Below, in pieces: positions 15,485-24,203 of a stretch of DNA of 64,000 bases (the stretch's first letter is position 1; every line of letters starts with the position of its first letter). The notes under the pieces were generated by a model. The model had not been told where the DNA came from. It was given only the letters and a program-made list of their open reading frames with translations, and did not search any database. This DNA comes from Candidatus Symbiobacter mobilis CR. Lineage in GTDB: Bacteria; Pseudomonadota; Gammaproteobacteria; Burkholderiales; Burkholderiaceae_C. A program made the translations under genes and the position numbers. The stretch covers positions 1,736,001 through 1,800,000 of the forward strand of contig NC_022576.1 of assembly GCF_000477435.1 (NCBI RefSeq), given 5' to 3'.

Positions 15485-16477
15485 ATGAAAAAAAGTTTGA
15501 TCGCCCTGGCCGCCCTGGCCGCAACCGGTGCCACGTTTGCCCAATCCAGCGTCAATGTCTATGGGATCGTTGACGGGTACTTTGGTGCGACGAAAAATGA
15601 TGCCGACCCCAAGACTCTTGGTGCCACGCAAACCGTCATTCAAAGCGGTGGAGTCAATTCCAGTCGTATTGGCTTCAAAGGCGTAGAAGATCTGGGTAGT
15701 GGCTTGAAAGCCAACTTCGTGTTGGAGCAAGGGTTCAATGTAGACGATGGTGGAGCTACCGCTGGTCAAGCTTTCAGCCGCAAAGCCTATGTAGGCTTGA
15801 CCGGTGGATTTGGGGAAATCAGACTTGGCAAACCTTATACCGCTTACGATGACATCGTTGGCACCGCCAATTCGGTATTTGATTCCAAGCTCGCTCCGAC
15901 GACAAATGTGTGGATAAGTAGTGATGCGTATCTTGCCAATCCTGGCAACACCGTGTACTACGCAATGCCCAGCCTAGCTGGTTTCACCGGCGCTATCAGC
16001 TTGAGCTTTGGCGAAGACAAGACTACCAAGTTGGATCCCAGTTCTGTCACCAGCCTCAATCTGCAATATGCTGATGGTCCCTTGTATGCAGCTGTGGGGT
16101 ACCAAACCGAAGAACCACAAGGTGTCAATGTCGTTAGTACCGACTACACCACTGTCCAAGCTTCATACGATTTTGGCATCGTCAAAGTGTTGGGTTCGTA
16201 TGGTTCTGTGGATGATGGCAATACCACGGACGAATGGCAATTTGGCATTGATTACCCCGTCTCCAGCGCGCTGGTGCTCTCTGCGGGCTTCGCACGTTCG
16301 ACGGACGATGATGCTGCCGATACCACCCGCACTGGTTATGGTCTAGGTGCCGCGTATTCGCTGTCCAAGCGCACTACGGTTTACGGCGGCTATCGCTTCG
16401 CTGCAGAAGAGAAAAATGGCCGTGCCGAAGATGTGGAAAACAGCACCTTTGCCGTGGGCGTGAACCACAAGTTCTAA
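15485..16477 (+). CDS. Gram-negative general porin (Omp32-type)
   Basis: The 330-residue protein has a clear signal peptide (MKKSLIALAALAATGATFA), then QSSVNVYGIVDGYFG, typical of betaproteobacterial trimeric porins. Other porin signatures are SSRIGFKGVEDLGSGLKANF, the AFSRKAYVGLTGGFGEIRLGK motif before the L3 loop, YGGYR near the end and the terminal Phe (VNHKF) needed for barrel assembly. An AAGGAG ribosome binding site precedes the ATG. The 294-bp gap before it shows no gene; it holds only short AT-rich direct repeats (TATGCCTA) near 15245-15275. A Rho-independent terminator follows. Confidence 0.93.
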   Translation: MKKSLIALAALAATGATFAQSSVNVYGIVDGYFGATKNDADPKTLGATQTVIQSGGVNSSRIGFKGVEDLGSGLKANFVLEQGFNVDDGGATAGQAFSRKAYVGLTGGFGEIRLGKPYTAYDDIVGTANSVFDSKLAPTTNVWISSDAYLANPGNTVYYAMPSLAGFTGAISLSFGEDKTTKLDPSSVTSLNLQYADGPLYAAVGYQTEEPQGVNVVSTDYTTVQASYDFGIVKVLGSYGSVDDGNTTDEWQFGIDYPVSSALVLSAGFARSTDDDAADTTRTGYGLGAAYSLSKRTTVYGGYRFAAEEKNGRAEDVENSTFAVGVNHKF

Positions 16478-16525
16478 GCCCTGCCCTGCTGTGCTGGCTT
16501 TTCCGGCCAGCACGACATGGTGACA

Positions 16526-16552
16526 AACCGCCCCTTGTGGGCGGTTTTTTTT
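16526..16552 (+). terminator. Rho-independent terminator of the porin gene
   Basis: The perfect stem AACCGCCC - CTTGT - GGGCGGTT is followed by a run of eight T. A second hairpin, GTGCTGGC/GCCAGCAC at 16491-16513, lies between the porin stop and this terminator and may stabilise the mRNA end. Confidence 0.88.
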
Positions 16553-16628
16553 CGTCCCTGTACAGTGCGCGCAAAGATATCCATGCACCCGTCATTTCCG
16601 GCAAAAAGCCCGCAATAATCACGGAATC

Positions 16629-17498
16629 ATGGACGCACAAGCCATCAACCGAGAACTCGACGCAGCGCGGTACGCTGGCCCGGTCAAAGACATCGTCATT
16701 CCCCCATGCCCCCAACTGCTGGTGCAGTTGCAACAGGAATTGGCCTTGGCGGATCCAGACCCCCACCGCGTCGCAGCCATTGCAGGGAGCGACGTGGCTA
16801 TGGCAGCGGGGTTGATCCGCGTGGCCAACAGTTCGCTGTATGCACGCAAAGAACCCGTGGCGTCTGCCGCGCAAGCCGTCGCCATGCTGGGCGTACGGCC
16901 CACAGCCACGCTGCTGACGAGCTTTCTGCTGCGCAACAGCATCCGCATCGACCCCACGCTCATCGAGCACTTTTGGGAATCGTCGACCCGCAGGTCGATT
17001 GCCATGGCGCACATCGCCGGGCAGATGTACGGGATGGACGTCGAAATCGCAAAGACCTGCGGACTGTTCTTCCACGTCGGCATCCCGATCATGCTGCAAG
17101 GGGTGCGCGGGTATTCCGGCACCCTGGTGGAAGCGATGGCGCGGCAGGATCGCACCTTCATCGAAACCGAAAACGCCGCGCACCGCACCGACCACGCCGT
17201 CGTGGGAGCCATCGTCGCCAAGACGTGGAGGCTGCCCACTGTCATCGTCCTTGCCGTTCGCCTGCACCACGATTTTTCCGTGCTTGAGGACGATACCGTA
17301 CCCATCGCAGTGCGCAACCTCGTCGCCATCGCAGCGATTGCCGACCATCTCGTCGCCCAACACGAAGCCATTGAGGTGCAGCGCGAGTGGCAGCGCTATG
17401 GCGAGCGCTGCATGGCTTTCCTGCAGATCGGCCCTGCAGAAGTGGAAGCCTGGGTGGACGTGCTCTACCACCCCTTCGAAAGCGTCGTCGTAACCTGA
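16629..17498 (+). CDS. HDOD domain signalling protein
   Basis: The 289-residue protein consists of one HDOD domain (about residues 20-230), a catalytically inactive relative of HD phosphohydrolases. Typical pieces are IPPCPQLLVQLQQELA, VAAIAGSDVAMAAGLIRVANSS, VASAAQAVAMLGVRPT, the helix with IAGQMYGMDVEIAKTCGLFFHVGIP, and TDHAVVGAIVAKTWRLP. HDOD proteins act in bacterial signalling, often with c-di-GMP or chemotaxis systems; this one has no attached output domain. The stop overlaps the next gene (TGATG). Confidence 0.88.
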   Translation: MDAQAINRELDAARYAGPVKDIVIPPCPQLLVQLQQELALADPDPHRVAAIAGSDVAMAAGLIRVANSSLYARKEPVASAAQAVAMLGVRPTATLLTSFLLRNSIRIDPTLIEHFWESSTRRSIAMAHIAGQMYGMDVEIAKTCGLFFHVGIPIMLQGVRGYSGTLVEAMARQDRTFIETENAAHRTDHAVVGAIVAKTWRLPTVIVLAVRLHHDFSVLEDDTVPIAVRNLVAIAAIADHLVAQHEAIEVQREWQRYGERCMAFLQIGPAEVEAWVDVLYHPFESVVVT

Positions 17499-18223
17499 TG
17501 GACGCGCACGCCACGGCGTTGGCTGCGCGGCTGGAATCGGTGCGACAGCGCATTGCGACAGCCTGTATCCGTCACCATCGTCATGAAGATGCCGTCCAAC
17601 TGCTGGCGGTATCCAAGACTTTCAGCGCCGATGACGTGGCGGCAGCGTACGCAGCCGGGCAAACAGCTTTTGGCGAAAACTACGTGCAGGAAGCGGTGCA
17701 AAAAATCACCCTGCTCCGCCACCTTCCCTTGGAATGGCATTGCATCGGTCCAATCCAGAGCAACAAAACCCGACTCGTTGCCGAGCACTTCGACTGGGTG
17801 CAATCGATCGACCGAATGCAGATCGCGCAGCGCCTCAGCCAGCAACGCCCTGCGCAGAGGGACGTTTTGCAGGTGTGCATCCAGGTCAATATTGACGGGG
17901 GGCCGACCAAATCTGGCGTGGCGCCTGCCGATGTGCCTGCGTTGGCGCGGGAGATTGCGGCGCTCCCCCGTCTGCGATTGCGCGGGCTAATGTGCATTCC
18001 CGACCCCGTCGACGATGCCACCGGGCAGGTGGCCGTTTTTGCCCGGGCCACGGCGCTGTGGGAATCCCTACGTGCGCAGGGGTGGGAGCTAGATACCTTA
18101 TCGATGGGTATGAGCGCAGACCTCGACGCAGCCATCGCCGCAGGGAGCACGATGGTTCGCGTCGGCAGCGCAATTTTTGGCTACCGTACACCCAAGCCAC
18201 CCGCTGTCCCACCTTCCCCATAG
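17498..18223 (+). CDS. YggS-family pyridoxal phosphate homeostasis protein
   Basis: The 241-residue protein (start ATG 17498, overlapping the HDOD stop by 1 bp) has the PROSC/YggS fold that binds PLP and controls vitamin B6 and amino acid homeostasis. Visible motifs are LLAVSKTFSADDV with the PLP lysine (residue 40), FGENYVQEAVQK, LEWHCIGPIQSNK, VNIDGGPTKSGV, LRGLMCIP and the C-terminal LSMGMSADLDAAIAAGSTMVRVGSAIFG. Length is normal. Such genes are often next to pilT or proC; here the neighbour is an HDOD gene. Confidence 0.93.
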   Translation: MDAHATALAARLESVRQRIATACIRHHRHEDAVQLLAVSKTFSADDVAAAYAAGQTAFGENYVQEAVQKITLLRHLPLEWHCIGPIQSNKTRLVAEHFDWVQSIDRMQIAQRLSQQRPAQRDVLQVCIQVNIDGGPTKSGVAPADVPALAREIAALPRLRLRGLMCIPDPVDDATGQVAVFARATALWESLRAQGWELDTLSMGMSADLDAAIAAGSTMVRVGSAIFGYRTPKPPAVPPSP

Positions 18224-18231
18224 CGGTATTT

Positions 18232-18284
18232 GTGGGAGCGACGGCAGTCGCGATGCAGCGCCGGATGTGCAAAACCCGTTCCCC
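18232..18284. repeat. Dispersed 53-bp repeat, copy 1
   Basis: GTGGGAGCGACGGCAGTCGC followed by GATGCAGCGCCGGATGTGC and AAAACCCGTTCCCC aligns, with few differences, to 53343-53395 upstream of metG. It fills the 78-bp gap between the convergent YggS and histidine kinase genes. Similar GTAGGAGCGAC-type repeats occur in intergenic regions of many proteobacteria. Confidence 0.65.
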
Positions 18285-18301
18285 CTGCAAACGCCACCCC
18301 C

Positions 18302-20380
18302 TTAACCGTCGAGCAGCGCCTGCATGGCCGCGCAGAGTTCATCGATGTCGTTGGGCTTGTGCAGCAGGGCGCGCGCTCCCGCAGCCAGCGCATCGCGTTC
18401 AATGTCCGGGCTGACATAGCCCGAAGCCAGCGCCACCGGCAAAGCGGGCCGGATGCGCAGGGCGTCGCGAATCAGCTCCACCCCGCTGTAGCCGGGCATG
18501 TTGAAGTCGGTGACAAGCAAATCGACGTGGTTGCTGTCGTCGCCGAGCGCAACGAGGGCATCCTTGGGGTCGCCGTAGGTGGTCACGATGTACCCCCGCC
18601 TACGCAACGCACGCTGTACCAAAAAGACGAGCGCCTCATCGTCGTCGACGTACATCACCCGGTGCCCCGTGCGGCGCGCTGCTGACGCCGTCGCCACGGC
18701 AGGAGCTTGCGCAACAGGCGCCTGCGCACACAACGGAAAGCGCAGCACGAACTCACTGCCTTCCCCCGGCGCGCTGCGCACCGCGATGTTGCCGGAATGC
18801 GATTGCATGATGCCGTGAACGACGGACAGCCCCAGCCCTGTACCCTGACCGACCGGCTTGGTCGTAAAAAAGGGTTCGAAGATCCGCTGCAATGTCTCCG
18901 GATCGATCCCGCTGCCCGTATCACGCACCCGCAACAGCGCTTGCGGTGGCGATGCGCCATGGTCCGCTTCGAGTTCCACGGCGATGTACCCCGCGTGGTC
19001 GCCGATCGCGTGCATCGCATTCGTACACAGGTTCAGCAACGCTTGCTCGATTTGCGTCGCATCGGCCATCACCCACAAGGGTTCGGAGGAAATCGCCTGC
19101 CGAAGCTGGATATGCGGCGGCAAGGTCACGTGAAACAACCGCGCCGCATCTTGGACGATCCTGGCAAGCATCACGGAGCAACGGCGCGGGGGTTCGTGGC
19201 GGCTGAAGGTCAGAATCTGTCGCACCAAATCCCGCGCACGGCGAGCGGCGCGGTCGATCTCGGCCAGGCTCACGCCGACGGGGCCTTCGTTGCCTGCATC
19301 CTGCATCGCCAACGCGACATTGCCCAGAATCGCCGCGATGATGTTGTTGAAGTCGTGCGCGATACCGCCAGCCAAGGTACCAATGGCCTGCATCTTTTGC
19401 GACTCCAGCAACTGCGCCTCCAGCACTGCACGGCGGCGTTCCAGCTCCTTGCTCATGCGCAAATCGCGCAGAAACAGGGTGGCCACATCCGGATTGCGCT
19501 GGCGCGACACGCTCACTTCGACGGGCACCTGCACCCCATCGAGGGTCCTTGCATCCATCTCGCCCAGACGCACGGTTTGCTCGACCTCCCCCTGGCGCAA
19601 CGCCTGCGCTGCGGTGGGCAAAAAGACGTCCAGCCCACGCCCGATGGCCTGCGCAGCGCCACAGTCGAACAAGGACTGCGCAGCCGGGTTGCAGACCGAG
19701 ATGCACAGCCGTTCGTCGACGCTGACGATGGCATCAAGGGAAGAATCGATGATCGCAGCCATCTGCGCCTGACTTTGGCCCAGCGCCTCATTGCGCTCGG
19801 TCAGCATCCGCTGGTTGGCCTGCAAAGCGCGGCGCTGCTCCAGCAAAGGACTTTGGTCGATGATGGCGCAGACAAGGCTGGGCTGCTCTGCGTCGTCGAA
19901 GCAGGCGATGTGCAGATCACCAGTGAAACGCCCGTCGATGCCGGACAGGAAGGTCAGCTCGTGCAGCACGCTGGCACCTTCCCTGCATGCGCATTCGATG
20001 CCTTGCTCGACTTGCGACGCCATGCCCGGTTCCACGAAAGGCAGCAGAAAGACCAGCGGCGGATCGCTTTCCAGCGGACGAAACAGCGCCAATGCCCGTG
20101 CGTTGTGCTGCAACACCTGCGTGCGCTCATCCACCACCATCAACGCCAGCGGCACATGCGCAAACAGGGTGGCAAAGCGTTCGGAGGCCGCTTCGGCGTC
20201 AGCCTGGCTGAACCGTAGCGCCTGGTTTTGGATGCGTAGCTCTGCCTGATACCTGCGCAGCTCATCGACAAGCCTGCCCGGGCGAACGGGGGTGGCGGAT
20301 GCAGCGGAGCGTGCGCGGCGCAAGGGCTGGGGGCGCGCTGGGGAACGTCTGGTCACTGCGTTGGCTCCCAAGCACAGCAT
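18302..20380 (-). CDS. Hybrid sensor histidine kinase with PAS domains and receiver
   Basis: The 692-residue cytoplasmic protein has no membrane helices. Order: coiled N-terminus, a PAS-like domain (about 65-180), coiled linker, second PAS (about 203-310), HisKA with phospho-accepting His342 (GTLAGGIAHDFNNIIAAILGN), HATPase_c with the N box (LLNLCTNAMHAI), G1 (RDTGSGIDPE), F (IFEPFFTTKPVGQ) and G2 (GTGLGLSVVHGIMQSH) boxes, then a C-terminal receiver with VDDDEA, Asp625 (LLVTDFNMPG) and the HKP lysine. It probably autophosphorylates and relays to its own receiver. No DNA-binding partner is adjacent. The N-terminal start is uncertain (ATG 20380, or a GTG a few codons in). Confidence 0.9.
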   Translation of the reverse strand: MLCLGANAVTRRSPARPQPLRRARSAASATPVRPGRLVDELRRYQAELRIQNQALRFSQADAEAASERFATLFAHVPLALMVVDERTQVLQHNARALALFRPLESDPPLVFLLPFVEPGMASQVEQGIECACREGASVLHELTFLSGIDGRFTGDLHIACFDDAEQPSLVCAIIDQSPLLEQRRALQANQRMLTERNEALGQSQAQMAAIIDSSLDAIVSVDERLCISVCNPAAQSLFDCGAAQAIGRGLDVFLPTAAQALRQGEVEQTVRLGEMDARTLDGVQVPVEVSVSRQRNPDVATLFLRDLRMSKELERRRAVLEAQLLESQKMQAIGTLAGGIAHDFNNIIAAILGNVALAMQDAGNEGPVGVSLAEIDRAARRARDLVRQILTFSRHEPPRRCSVMLARIVQDAARLFHVTLPPHIQLRQAISSEPLWVMADATQIEQALLNLCTNAMHAIGDHAGYIAVELEADHGASPPQALLRVRDTGSGIDPETLQRIFEPFFTTKPVGQGTGLGLSVVHGIMQSHSGNIAVRSAPGEGSEFVLRFPLCAQAPVAQAPAVATASAARRTGHRVMYVDDDEALVFLVQRALRRRGYIVTTYGDPKDALVALGDDSNHVDLLVTDFNMPGYSGVELIRDALRIRPALPVALASGYVSPDIERDALAAGARALLHKPNDIDELCAAMQALLDG

Positions 20381-20409
20381 GCACCGATGCTGTATGTGTC
20401 ATAAACAAC

Positions 20410-20436
20410 TACAGAACGACGCAGAGCTACCGATAA
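20410..20436 (+). promoter_or_regulatory. Sigma-28-like promoter before the YjfB-like gene
   Basis: TACA, 15 bp, then ACCGATAA fits the flagellar sigma-28 (FliA) consensus TAAA-N15-GCCGATAA with two mismatches. The start codon is 55 bp downstream. The gene it precedes belongs to a motility-associated small protein family, which supports the call. Confidence 0.45.
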
Positions 20437-20491
20437 AGACTTGGGGTCGTTTATCACCTTGGTCACCTTGCACACTACATGGGAGAAAAGC

Positions 20492-20695
20492 ATGAATATC
20501 ACCAACACCGCCGCAGTTCGCACGGCCACGACCGCAGCCCAAAGCAGCACTTCGGATGCCTTGCACATGCTGGTACTGCGCAAGGCGCTCGACGCGGAAT
20601 CCAACGCTGCCGCAGCCATGCTCCAAACGCTGCCCCAACCCGCGCCATCGAACAACAATACCAATATGGGGACGGTAGTCAACACCTACGCATGA
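20492..20695 (+). CDS. YjfB-like putative motility protein, 67 aa
   Basis: This small protein (67 residues from ATG 20492, with GGGAGA 6-7 bp before it) resembles the YjfB-type putative motility family. It has a Ser/Thr/Ala-rich N-terminus, a single amphipathic helix DALHMLVLRKALDAESNAAAAMLQTL, and a short Pro/Asn-rich tail. Members are often controlled by the flagellar sigma factor; a matching promoter lies at 20410-20436. The function is unknown. Its last 10 bp overlap the end of the convergent VanZ-like gene. Confidence 0.68.
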   Translation: MNITNTAAVRTATTAAQSSTSDALHMLVLRKALDAESNAAAAMLQTLPQPAPSNNNTNMGTVVNTYA

Positions 20696-21108
20696 AACGT
20701 GGGGCGAGAGCGGGAACGCCAGCCCCACCACCATAGCAGGCAGCGCCACGCTGCCCAACCCAGCGCAATCCCCACGCAGTCTGCGGCCCAGTCCCGCCAA
20801 TCTCCGTGCCTCCATCCGGTGAACGCCTGCGCGATTTCGATGCCCACGCCGAATAGCACCAATCCTGGTACGAGCCTGCTCAGTCCGCGTGGATAGGCCA
20901 CCAGCCCCCAAAATGCCAGGGCTGCGAATCCGGCAGTGTGCTGCGCTTTGTCCCACCATCGCAGCACTTCGGGCACCTGGGGCGCTGGCGCAAGCGCCAA
21001 CCACGACGCCATCGCGACCAGCCCCCAAAACAGCGCACGGGCGCACCAGCGGTGCGTCGAGGCCGTTTTCGTTCCGCACAACGACATTGGTGGTCTTTGC
21101 TGCATCAT
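20686..21108 (-). CDS. VanZ-like small membrane protein
   Basis: The 140-residue protein has four predicted membrane segments: LFWGLVAMASWLAL, HTAGFAALAFWGLVAY, LVPGLVLFGVGIEIAQAF and DCVGIALGWAAWRCLLW. WDKAQHTAGFAAL and the GIEIAQAFTG...GDWRDWAADCVGI pattern are typical of VanZ-like proteins (a conserved D-K-x-x-H motif and an E-x-x-Q motif). The name comes from teicoplanin resistance, but the role in ordinary proteobacteria is unknown. Start ATG 21108; ATG 21105 is equally possible. Confidence 0.85.
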   Translation of the reverse strand: MMQQRPPMSLCGTKTASTHRWCARALFWGLVAMASWLALAPAPQVPEVLRWWDKAQHTAGFAALAFWGLVAYPRGLSRLVPGLVLFGVGIEIAQAFTGWRHGDWRDWAADCVGIALGWAAWRCLLWWWGWRSRSRPTFHA

Positions 21109-21425
21109 CGAAAAACTAATACCGGTTGGACACCACGCACTTCAGGGCGGTAAGCCGTGACCCCGGCCTGAAAGTCAGGGTTTCGGCGCCTCTTTGGGGG
21201 GGGTGCAAACCCCTTCCCAAAGTGTGCAGCCATACCGGCCTGCAGGCTGGTTCTGGATAGTTGCTGGTACTTGCGTGGCCAACGCCACGGGTTTTTCCAT
21301 AGAAAATCGCCCGCGCATCCGGGTTCTGCGCAACCATGGGGTTGCTTGCCACGCTCTCCACATCGCACCCCATGGTTTGCTGCACCCTGTCTTGTTCCCT
21401 TTTTTCCTTTTTCTGAGGACTACAC
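21109..21425. other. Gap between VanZ-like gene and ssb, with one hairpin
   Basis: The 317-bp divergent gap shows no gene. It contains a G8 tract (about 21195-21202) and a hairpin CGTGGC-CAAC-GCCACG at 21274-21289 followed by GGTTTTT, which looks like a weak terminator or attenuator in the direction of ssb. Promoters for both flanking genes should lie here, but I cannot fix them. Confidence 0.4.
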
Positions 21426-21932
21426 ATGGCTAGCGTCAACAAGGTCATCCTGATTGGCAATCTCGGGCGCGACCCCGAGATTCGCTCCTTTTCCAACGGC
21501 GACCGGGTGGCCAACGTCACCATCGCGACTACTGAGCGCTGGCGCGACAAGCAAAGCAACGAGATGCGGGACCAGACCGAGTGGCACCGCCTGGTGTTCC
21601 ACAGTCGGCTCGTCGACATCGTCGAACAATACCTGCGCAAAGGTTCGCAGGTATATGTGGAGGGCAGCCTGCGTACCCGCAAATGGACAGACAAGGATGG
21701 ACAAGAGCGCAACACCGTGGAAATTCGCGTCGACCAGATGAAGATGCTGGGCAGCCGCAATGTTCCCAACGAAGAGGACGAGCCGGGATATGCCCGCAAT
21801 TCTTCCCCTGCACCACGCCGTGACCCCGTCCCACAGACTGCCCCAGCTCCTCTTCCTGCTACTTCCACACCCCCGGCGGGAAGTAGTTTCGGCGGCATGG
21901 ACGGCGACATGGACGACGACATTCCTTTTTAA
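21426..21932 (+). CDS. ssb: Single-stranded DNA-binding protein
   Basis: SSB (168 residues) protects ssDNA in replication, repair and recombination. The N-terminal OB fold is clear: [74 protein letters not shown] and the YTTEIRV-like [14 protein letters not shown] Pro/Ser linker follows, and the acidic tail DDDIPF recruits partner proteins. Length and tail are standard for proteobacterial SSB. Confidence 0.97.
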   Translation: MASVNKVILIGNLGRDPEIRSFSNGDRVANVTIATTERWRDKQSNEMRDQTEWHRLVFHSRLVDIVEQYLRKGSQVYVEGSLRTRKWTDKDGQERNTVEIRVDQMKMLGSRNVPNEEDEPGYARNSSPAPRRDPVPQTAPAPLPATSTPPAGSSFGGMDGDMDDDIPF

Positions 21933-21981
21933 TGGGCATACCGGGGGTGGCTTGCCGACGGCGCGCAATGCAGGCTGACTA

Positions 21982-22446
21982 TCACTTCGCCCCTGCACGG
22001 GCACGGTGGCGCGCCATTTCCACCCCCTGGTTGGCCAAGGCATCCGCACGTTCGTTGCCGGGGTGGTTGGAATGCCCACGCACCCAACGCCATTCGATGC
22101 GGTGCCCTCCTTCCCGTAGCAACTCGTCGATGCGATGCCACAAATCCTCGTTCTTGACCGGGGTGTTCTGCGCAGTGACCCAATTGCGCGCTTTCCATGC
22201 CGGCATCCATTCCGTGGCGCCTTTGAGCACGTATTGGCTATCGACATACAGGGTGACATGGCAGGGCTTGCGCAATGCGCGCAACGCCTCGATCACAGCA
22301 GTCATTTCCATGCGGTTGTTGGTGGTATGCACTTCGCCGCCGCACAGTTCCTTACGCTTATCCCCGTACTGCAACAACACACCCCAACCCCCCGTGCCAG
22401 GATTGCCCTTGCATGCGCCATCGGTGTAGATCTCCACTTCGGTCAT
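21982..22446 (-). CDS. rnhA: Ribonuclease HI
   Basis: The 154-residue enzyme cleaves RNA in RNA:DNA hybrids. The catalytic carboxylates are all visible: Asp9 ([12 protein letters not shown]), Glu47 ([12 protein letters not shown]), Asp69 (YVDSQYV) and Asp135 (NERADALAN), with the mobile His125 (VRGHSNHPG). I chose ATG 22446 because it gives the normal start [10 protein letters not shown] and overlaps the stop of the methyltransferase gene upstream (ATGA), so the two are coupled. Confidence 0.97.
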   Translation of the reverse strand: MTEVEIYTDGACKGNPGTGGWGVLLQYGDKRKELCGGEVHTTNNRMEMTAVIEALRALRKPCHVTLYVDSQYVLKGATEWMPAWKARNWVTAQNTPVKNEDLWHRIDELLREGGHRIEWRWVRGHSNHPGNERADALANQGVEMARHRARAGAK

Positions 22447-23282
22447 CGAATCATTCCTTGGGATTCCTGGGAGCAGGGTTCCCGGCCTGCGGTTTGCACA
22501 GCGCGAACGCCGTTGCGGGAAACGGCACGCGCCCCAACAAGCGATACGGCGGGCTTCCACCCCGGCTGGAGCAGCGTCATGCCACGCACGCGCTTGACGG
22601 CGACCAGGCAATACACCGCGCCCAGGATCGGCCACCAGCGCTCTCCAGCCCGATCCATCCACGCCAGACGCCGCAACCACGACATGCTGGAACACATCGG
22701 TCGGTAGCAGCCAAAATGTTCGGCCCGTACCTCCAGGCTGAGTAACCCCAGCCAGTCGCGCAGGCGCAGAGAACCGATGAATTCCATTACCTCTGCGGAA
22801 GGGGCACGAGGCAACCACCGCCGCCTGGGCACACGCGCCTCGCGCAAGCCCCACAGGCTCACGGGGTTAAAGCCCGTGAGCACCGCCACCCCTTCAGGCA
22901 CCAGCACCCGGGCCACTTCCCGCAACACCCCATGGGGGTCGGTGGCGCGTTCCAAGGTGTGAGGAAGGATCACCAAATCCAGGCTGTTTGCCGGAAAAGG
23001 CAGCGCAGCAAAGTCTGTGACCACATCGGGAATACGTTCGGACATCCGCTCAAGAATGCCCTCGGGAATACGATCAGAGCGATCAGAAACACCCGCCTGC
23101 AACGAGAGCTGCGAAACAGCCAGCCAGCGATGCGCCATGCGATTGGCGCGTAGCCCGTCGAGTTCCGGAAAACCCAATTGCAGCGCATGGAACCCGAAAG
23201 CGTTGGCCACAGCAGCATCCAACTGTGCCTGTTCCCACGCCAGAACATACTGCCCTGCAGGGGCCTGGAGCCAGTGTTGCAT
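22443..23282 (-). CDS. SAM-dependent methyltransferase next to rnhA
   Basis: The 279-residue class I methyltransferase is of the type commonly found directly upstream of rnhA (YafS-like in enterics). The usual glycine-rich SAM motif is weak; the recognisable core is [25 protein letters not shown] and the [20 protein letters not shown] stretch, matching Methyltransf_11 post-motif I. The N-terminal part ([15 protein letters not shown]) replaces the canonical ExGxG. The substrate is unknown. The C-terminal ~40 residues ([13 protein letters not shown]...) are a loose tail. Confidence 0.85.
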   Translation of the reverse strand: MQHWLQAPAGQYVLAWEQAQLDAAVANAFGFHALQLGFPELDGLRANRMAHRWLAVSQLSLQAGVSDRSDRIPEGILERMSERIPDVVTDFAALPFPANSLDLVILPHTLERATDPHGVLREVARVLVPEGVAVLTGFNPVSLWGLREARVPRRRWLPRAPSAEVMEFIGSLRLRDWLGLLSLEVRAEHFGCYRPMCSSMSWLRRLAWMDRAGERWWPILGAVYCLVAVKRVRGMTLLQPGWKPAVSLVGARAVSRNGVRAVQTAGREPCSQESQGMIR

Positions 23283-23411
23283 ACCTATTGGGGCTTACGC
23301 AAAACCGCCCCAGCGTTGTAAACCCCACTTGCCGTACTGCTTTGTACTGTCTGCGTGGAGGTGCCAAGCTGGGACAATTTTGGGTACGTCCTACCTATAA
23401 TTTTTTGGAGC

Positions 23412-24203
23412 ATGAACCTGGTACCCATCCCCTGCCTTGCAGACAACTATGCTTGGATGCTGTGGGAGGACGGACGGGCCATCGTCGTGGACCCGGGAGA
23501 CGCAGGCCCGGTGCAGCGTGCTGCGGACAGCCTGGGAGTGCGAATCGAATCGATTCTAGTCACGCACCACCATGCAGACCACACTGGTGGGGTACATGCT
23601 CTACGCAATGGCGGCGCTACGGTCCTCCGCGAAGGCGGTGTTGCAGTTACGGTATATGCCCCCCAAGAGCACATCGCTGGCCCCGTGGTGCCATGCCAAG
23701 ATGGCACAGAACTTCTGCTGTTGGGCCTGCCCTGCCGCGTGCTGCACGTTCCAGGCCACACTGCCGGGCACGTGGCATACCTGCTTACTTCCCCTGCAGA
23801 ACCACCGATCCTGTTTTGTGGTGATACCCTTTTCAGCGGAGGATGTGGTCGCCTGTTCGAGGGAACGGCCCAGCAGATGCTGGCATCGCTCTCGCGCTTG
23901 GCGCAGCTTCCAGAGGAAACCAGGGTCTGCTGTGCGCACGAGTACACCGAGGGCTGCCTGCGCTTTGCGCGTAGGGTCGAACCGGACAATATAGCGCTGC
24001 GGGACTACCAGGATCGGGTCCATGCCCTGCGCAGCCATGGCAAGCCGACCCTACCCTCGACGATCGGCCTGGAAAAGGCCGTCAACCCTTTTTTGCGTAC
24101 CCACGTCGAATCCGTCCAACGCGCAGTGCGCGCCCAGGACCCCGATGCCACCGACCCGGTGGCCGTGTTCGCCGCACTGCGCAGATGGAAAGACCGATGC
24201 TGA
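23412..24203 (+). CDS. gloB: Hydroxyacylglutathione hydrolase (glyoxalase II)
   Basis: GloB (263 residues from ATG 23412, GGAG ribosome binding site) hydrolyses S-lactoylglutathione in methylglyoxal detoxification. The metallo-beta-lactamase metal-binding motif is THHHADHTGG (51-60). Others are VPGHTAGHVAYL, FCGDTLFSGGCGRLFEGTAQQML, and HEYTEGCLRFARRVEP; the C-terminal GLEKAVNPFLRT region contacts glutathione. The frame continues upstream but would add residues unlike the family. It is divergent from the methyltransferase gene, and its end overlaps the transglycosylase gene by 7 bp. Confidence 0.95.
   Translation: MNLVPIPCLADNYAWMLWEDGRAIVVDPGDAGPVQRAADSLGVRIESILVTHHHADHTGGVHALRNGGATVLREGGVAVTVYAPQEHIAGPVVPCQDGTELLLLGLPCRVLHVPGHTAGHVAYLLTSPAEPPILFCGDTLFSGGCGRLFEGTAQQMLASLSRLAQLPEETRVCCAHEYTEGCLRFARRVEPDNIALRDYQDRVHALRSHGKPTLPSTIGLEKAVNPFLRTHVESVQRAVRAQDPDATDPVAVFAALRRWKDRC

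Noticed and set aside
18707..20218. Open frame of 503 codons on the plus strand
   Set aside because: Antisense to the hybrid histidine kinase, whose motifs are complete.
23396..23401. TATAAT as a -10 box for gloB
   Set aside because: It is only 10 bp before the start codon, so the message would lose the ribosome binding site. The promoter is probably further upstream.
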